Positions 60,957 through 64,000 of a stretch of 64,000 nt of DNA are shown here, piece after piece. The position numbers and the translations under genes were made by a program. A model generated the notes under the pieces. It saw only the letters and a program-made list of their open reading frames with translations. It did no database searches and had not been told where the DNA came from. Each line of letters starts with the position of its first letter. Position 1 is the first letter of the stretch. Source of the stretch: a bacterium (GTDB lineage: Bacteria; Verrucomicrobiota; Verrucomicrobiia; Verrucomicrobiales; Akkermansiaceae); contig JAAEZT010000005.1 of NCBI GenBank assembly GCA_018222765.1, positions 73,663-137,662 of the forward strand. The letters run 5' to 3'.

Positions 60957-63900
60957 TCACTTGGCGATGGGTTGTGAGATGCGGAGGTAGGCGAATAGGT
61001 TTCGGAGGGCGGTGTCGTCGAGGCCGTTGAGGAGGCCGTTGGGCATGATGCTGCGGCCGACGGGTTTTAGGGCGCTGATTTTTTTTCGGGGAATGGTGAG
61101 GTCCGTTCCGTCAAATCCCCGCAGGACAATACTGTTTTGATCTTCGTCGGAGAGGAAGCCACTGAGGACTCGCTTGTCGCTGGTTGTGATAACGATGTTC
61201 TCATAGCCTTCGCGAATTTCGGCATTGGGCTCAAGAATGCTCACGAGCATCGTGCCGAGATCGTCGCGTTGATAGCGGGTGAGGTCCGGGCCGACATTGC
61301 CTCCTTTGAAAAAGAGTTTATGGCAACTTGCGCACCGGGCGGTGAAGATGGCCTCTCCGGCGTAGGGATCTCCGGGGCGCTCGGCGAGGATCTTTTGCAG
61401 GGCTTCGGAGCGGAGGGAGGGGGTTGGCTTTTCGGGTTCAGGGAAGTGCTTCAGAAGCAAGGAAGACACCGCTTTATCATCGTGAAGCGCGAGGCGGCTA
61501 ATGAGGTCGGGTGGGATTTGATCTGGAGCGATGTTTTCTAAGAGAGTCGCTGCCCAAGTGGGACGGGAGGAGAGGAGGTTCAAGGTGGAGGCTTGCAGAG
61601 ATGGGGAAAGTTTGGGGTGAAATTTCACGAGGACCTCACCGATTTCCTTGTCCTTGTAGATTTGTAAGGCGGTGATGGCGGCGCGGGGGAGGTCGGGTTC
61701 GTCCGCTGAGATGATGAGGGTGAGGAGTTGCTTCCAGACCTCGGAGGTTCCTTGATAGCTTCCGAAGGCGCGGATGGCGGCGAGTCGCTCTGCTTGCGCT
61801 GCCTGTTTGTTGGTGAGTAATTCGAGACCCTCGGCGAGAGCTTGTGGCTCGCCACTTCGGATGCGCATGGAGAGAGATGATTTGTCCAACTTGAGAGTGA
61901 GTTCGTCGGGGAGTATGGGGACGGTGCGACCTTCGAAAGCCTTCTCGAATCCTTTAGTGAGCGCGGCGCGTCCTGCTTCATCGGGAGCGAGTTCGAAGAG
62001 GCGGGCGCAGGTCAGGAAATCGCGACGGGATCCGGCCTCGGCGAAACGGCGCATGAGTCGTGGGGCGATTTCCTTCAGGAATAAGAGCGAGGACCAAAGT
62101 TTTTTGTCATTGAGGGTGGCGATGATGGTTTCAGAGTGGTTTTCGCAGTGTGCTTCCAAAACATGCCATGCCATGAGCGGGATGAAGGGGTCGTTGAGGT
62201 GATTGGGTTGGGAGATGATCTGATTGGCGAGGGCGAGGGACTGTTTGTGTGGTAGACGACTTGCGGTGGAGAGAATCTGGCATTGGACCTCGGCGGTTTC
62301 TCTTCCGGTGCGCGATAGGATTTGAGCGAAGAGATCCGGCTCAATTTTTTTGTCGTCTCCTGAGAGTCTGATGATCCAGGCCCGAACCATTGGAGCAGGG
62401 TGGTCGAGATAGTGAATTGCGGTGCTAGCGCTCAGTTTTCCTATCTGATGGAGAATCCAAAGAGCCTCCAAGGCTGGGTGGGAATCATTTCCCTCAAGGA
62501 GAGTTTTCAAATGTGGAACGAGGTAGGGATCTGCTCGTTGGGCCAACAAACGAACGGCGGTTTGGCGATGCCAAAGGTTGTCGTGAGTGAGGAGCGCGAG
62601 GAGTTCCGAGGTTGATTTCGCCTCGAGGTTTCGATCCTCGATAAGTGATGAGGCCTTTCCCTTAAGGCGATAGATGCGTCCGCTGTTGGGGTCGATCTGG
62701 CCTTGATAGTTTTGGCCGTGGGCGATGTATTGTTCGCGGAAGTCAGAGAAGATGACGCTGCCGCAAGGAGCATTGGCGAGATAAACCGGGCGAAAGGTAA
62801 GGTCTTTGCTGCGAAGCGGGAATCCGGTGTCGGTAGTCTTGAAGGTGCTCCCGGTTGGGATGCGGTTGGAGGAGATCAAGGTATGGTGCAGGGGATCGAC
62901 ACTGAGAAATTGTCCCTGCATACGGGAAGGAAGAGCGGGGGCATCGATACAGACTCCGATGTGGGAAAAGCGCGGGATCGAGTTGGTGCTCGCCATCATG
63001 GTGAGTTCTCCAAAAGCGAATGGATTGGGTGGCGGCCCGAACTTGCCGGGGTTCTTTCCTTGCTTGAGATACTGACCGTTTTGGATGAAGTGAAAGCCGC
63101 GTGTTCCGGCGCCATTGTGTCCGCTAAAGAGTCTCCCTTCGGCATCAAAGTGCAGGCCGAAGGTGTTGCCACCGCCGTCGGCAAAGACTTCGAATTCTCT
63201 CGTTCGGGGATGATATCGCCAGATGATGGGGCCTTCGTTGTAGGTCGGTGGATCATCGTAGCCGGGTCGTGTCACGCGGCTGGTCGTGGTGCTCCCTTGT
63301 CCACCGTAGAGCCAGCCGTCGGGTCCCCAGGCGAGACCATTGGCCACGCTGTGGGTGTCTTCGAGCCCGAAACCAGCAAGTCGGATCTCGGGGTCGCTGT
63401 CGGGAATGTCGTCTCCATTTTGATCAGGATAAAAGAGGAGGTAGGGGGTGTGCATAACCCAAATGCCTCCCCAACCCCGGACGACGGAGTTCGCCATGTT
63501 GAGTCCGGTGAGGACATTCTTGCTCGTTTCATAAACACCATCGCCGTCGAGGTCTTCGTGCACGCTGATGATGTCGGCTCCGCGATCATGATTAGGCGGC
63601 GCGGGCGGAACGCGGTCATACTTTGAGCGGTAGTATTGGTCACGGCCGATCATGGCGAGTCCGGCGGGATAAGGGTATTGGCGGTATTGCGCGACCCACA
63701 TGCGGCCCCGGGTATCAAAACTGAAATGAGTAGGTTGTGCGATTTCGGGTTCGCTGAGTAAGGCGTCGACTACGAGGTCATCGTCAGTTTCCAGCAAGGC
63801 GAGATCTTCACCGGGAGGAACCTGCCGACCGCGGATGGGTTCGATGGTGCGGGCGAGAGGTCGGCTGGAGAGCCTGAACTGATTGGAGGAATAAGCGGCG

Positions 63901-64000
63901 TGCTTGGGCTTTTCCGGGCTACTTGCGAAATCGTCTTTGGAAGGAGCGGTGGTGGTGAACTGCCACTCGCCTCCTAAAACAAGTTCGTTGAAGTAATCGA
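60957..64000 (-). CDS. PVC-type membrane-bound dehydrogenase/HEAT/heme-binding protein (N-terminus beyond window edge)
   Basis: The frame is open from 64000 to the stop at 60957, about 1013 residues seen. In order: a tail of an upstream domain, a beta-propeller of the PVC dehydrogenase type (GRMWVAQYRQYPYPAGL, HEDLDGDGVYET, GLAWGPDGWLYGG), HEAT-like repeats (LLALLTHDNLWHRQTAVRLLAQ, about 390-790) and a C-terminal heme-binding domain with CASCH, NVGPDLTRY and a final NGLLNGLDDTALRNLFAYL. This is the Pirellula/Verrucomicrobium heme-domain architecture. It probably oxidises sugars or derivatives in the periplasm; the substrate is unknown. It heads the minus-strand run PVC-tricorn-PhoD-sulfatase-PhoD. 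Confidence 0.92.
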   Translation of the reverse strand, partial: DYFNELVLGGEWQFTTTAPSKDDFASSPEKPKHAAYSSNQFRLSSRPLARTIEPIRGRQVPPGEDLALLETDDDLVVDALLSEPEIAQPTHFSFDTRGRMWVAQYRQYPYPAGLAMIGRDQYYRSKYDRVPPAPPNHDRGADIISVHEDLDGDGVYETSKNVLTGLNMANSVVRGWGGIWVMHTPYLLFYPDQNGDDIPDSDPEIRLAGFGLEDTHSVANGLAWGPDGWLYGGQGSTTTSRVTRPGYDDPPTYNEGPIIWRYHPRTREFEVFADGGGNTFGLHFDAEGRLFSGHNGAGTRGFHFIQNGQYLKQGKNPGKFGPPPNPFAFGELTMMASTNSIPRFSHIGVCIDAPALPSRMQGQFLSVDPLHHTLISSNRIPTGSTFKTTDTGFPLRSKDLTFRPVYLANAPCGSVIFSDFREQYIAHGQNYQGQIDPNSGRIYRLKGKASSLIEDRNLEAKSTSELLALLTHDNLWHRQTAVRLLAQRADPYLVPHLKTLLEGNDSHPALEALWILHQIGKLSASTAIHYLDHPAPMVRAWIIRLSGDDKKIEPDLFAQILSRTGRETAEVQCQILSTASRLPHKQSLALANQIISQPNHLNDPFIPLMAWHVLEAHCENHSETIIATLNDKKLWSSLLFLKEIAPRLMRRFAEAGSRRDFLTCARLFELAPDEAGRAALTKGFEKAFEGRTVPILPDELTLKLDKSSLSMRIRSGEPQALAEGLELLTNKQAAQAERLAAIRAFGSYQGTSEVWKQLLTLIISADEPDLPRAAITALQIYKDKEIGEVLVKFHPKLSPSLQASTLNLLSSRPTWAATLLENIAPDQIPPDLISRLALHDDKAVSSLLLKHFPEPEKPTPSLRSEALQKILAERPGDPYAGEAIFTARCASCHKLFFKGGNVGPDLTRYQRDDLGTMLVSILEPNAEIREGYENIVITTSDKRVLSGFLSDEDQNSIVLRGFDGTDLTIPRKKISALKPVGRSIMPNGLLNGLDDTALRNLFAYLRISQPIAK

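Noticed and set aside
1-64000. CRISPR arrays, insertion sequences, phage genes or attachment sites
   Set aside because: No regularly spaced repeats, transposase, integrase or terminal inverted repeats were seen.

Overview
The window is a chromosomal segment of a heterotrophic bacterium of the PVC superphylum, most likely a marine or aquatic Verrucomicrobiae member (Verrucomicrobiaceae/Rubritaleaceae-like). This is inferred from gene content: four Cys-type S1 sulfatases, PVC-type heme-binding/dehydrogenase proteins, Tat-exported TIM-barrel and PhoD-like enzymes, TPR/coiled-coil exported proteins, alternative complex III, and a ddl-ftsQ-ftsA division cluster. No tRNA, rRNA, CRISPR array, transposase or phage gene was found. 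Shine-Dalgarno sequences are weak or absent in front of many genes, so several starts were chosen from signal peptides or family N-termini.

Layout. 1-1199: cut-off cytochrome c/PA14 protein. 1463-4156 (+): fatty acid desaturase with a coiled-coil tail, a small hypothetical protein, and an exported Lon-type (S16) protease domain without an ATPase. 4319-9104 (-): pheS, rplT, rpmI and acnB. 9514-11749 (-): an exported ClpP-fold protein with a coiled coil and a two-TM protein. 11827-15987: mnmA, a TIM-barrel epimerase, a sulfatase and a small membrane protein. 16058-19589 (+): ddl, ftsQ, ftsA (no ftsZ after it) and a small conserved protein. 37230-42536 (-): DEAD/DEVD helicase, ruvC, TPR protein and uxaC, tightly spaced. 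42633-43778: chromate transporter. 43931-64000: an accessory catabolic region with three sulfatases, two PhoD-like phosphatases, a beta-lactamase-type hydrolase, a glucoamylase-like protein, a TIM-barrel protein, a tricorn-type protease and a cut-off PVC heme protein.

The centre, 19850-36927 (+), is one long respiratory operon ending in a strong terminator. It encodes alternative complex III (ActABCDEF, quinol:cytochrome c/oxidase oxidoreductase), a small TM protein, a set resembling cbb3 oxidase CcoN, CcoO and a CcoP-like cytochrome c, and then a full aa3-type oxidase (CoxA, CoxC, CoxD, two tiny membrane proteins, CoxB). The CcoN-like protein keeps the fold signature but has lost all three CuB histidines, the crosslinking tyrosine, the heme b3 histidine and one low-spin heme histidine. 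It cannot be an oxidase in the known sense. The CcoO-like partner has Cys where the axial Met of heme c is expected. CoxC carries an insertion of about 375 residues, CoxA lacks the usual K-channel lysine, and CoxB lacks the usual electron-entry tryptophan. The most economical reading is a dedicated ACIII-aa3 supercomplex in which a dead cbb3-like module has become a structural or electron-wiring part. That reading is inference; the residue changes are read from the sequence against recalled family consensus.

Just upstream of actA lie two near-perfect tandem palindromes of the TGTGA-N6-TCACA type, as expected for a CRP/FNR-family regulator.
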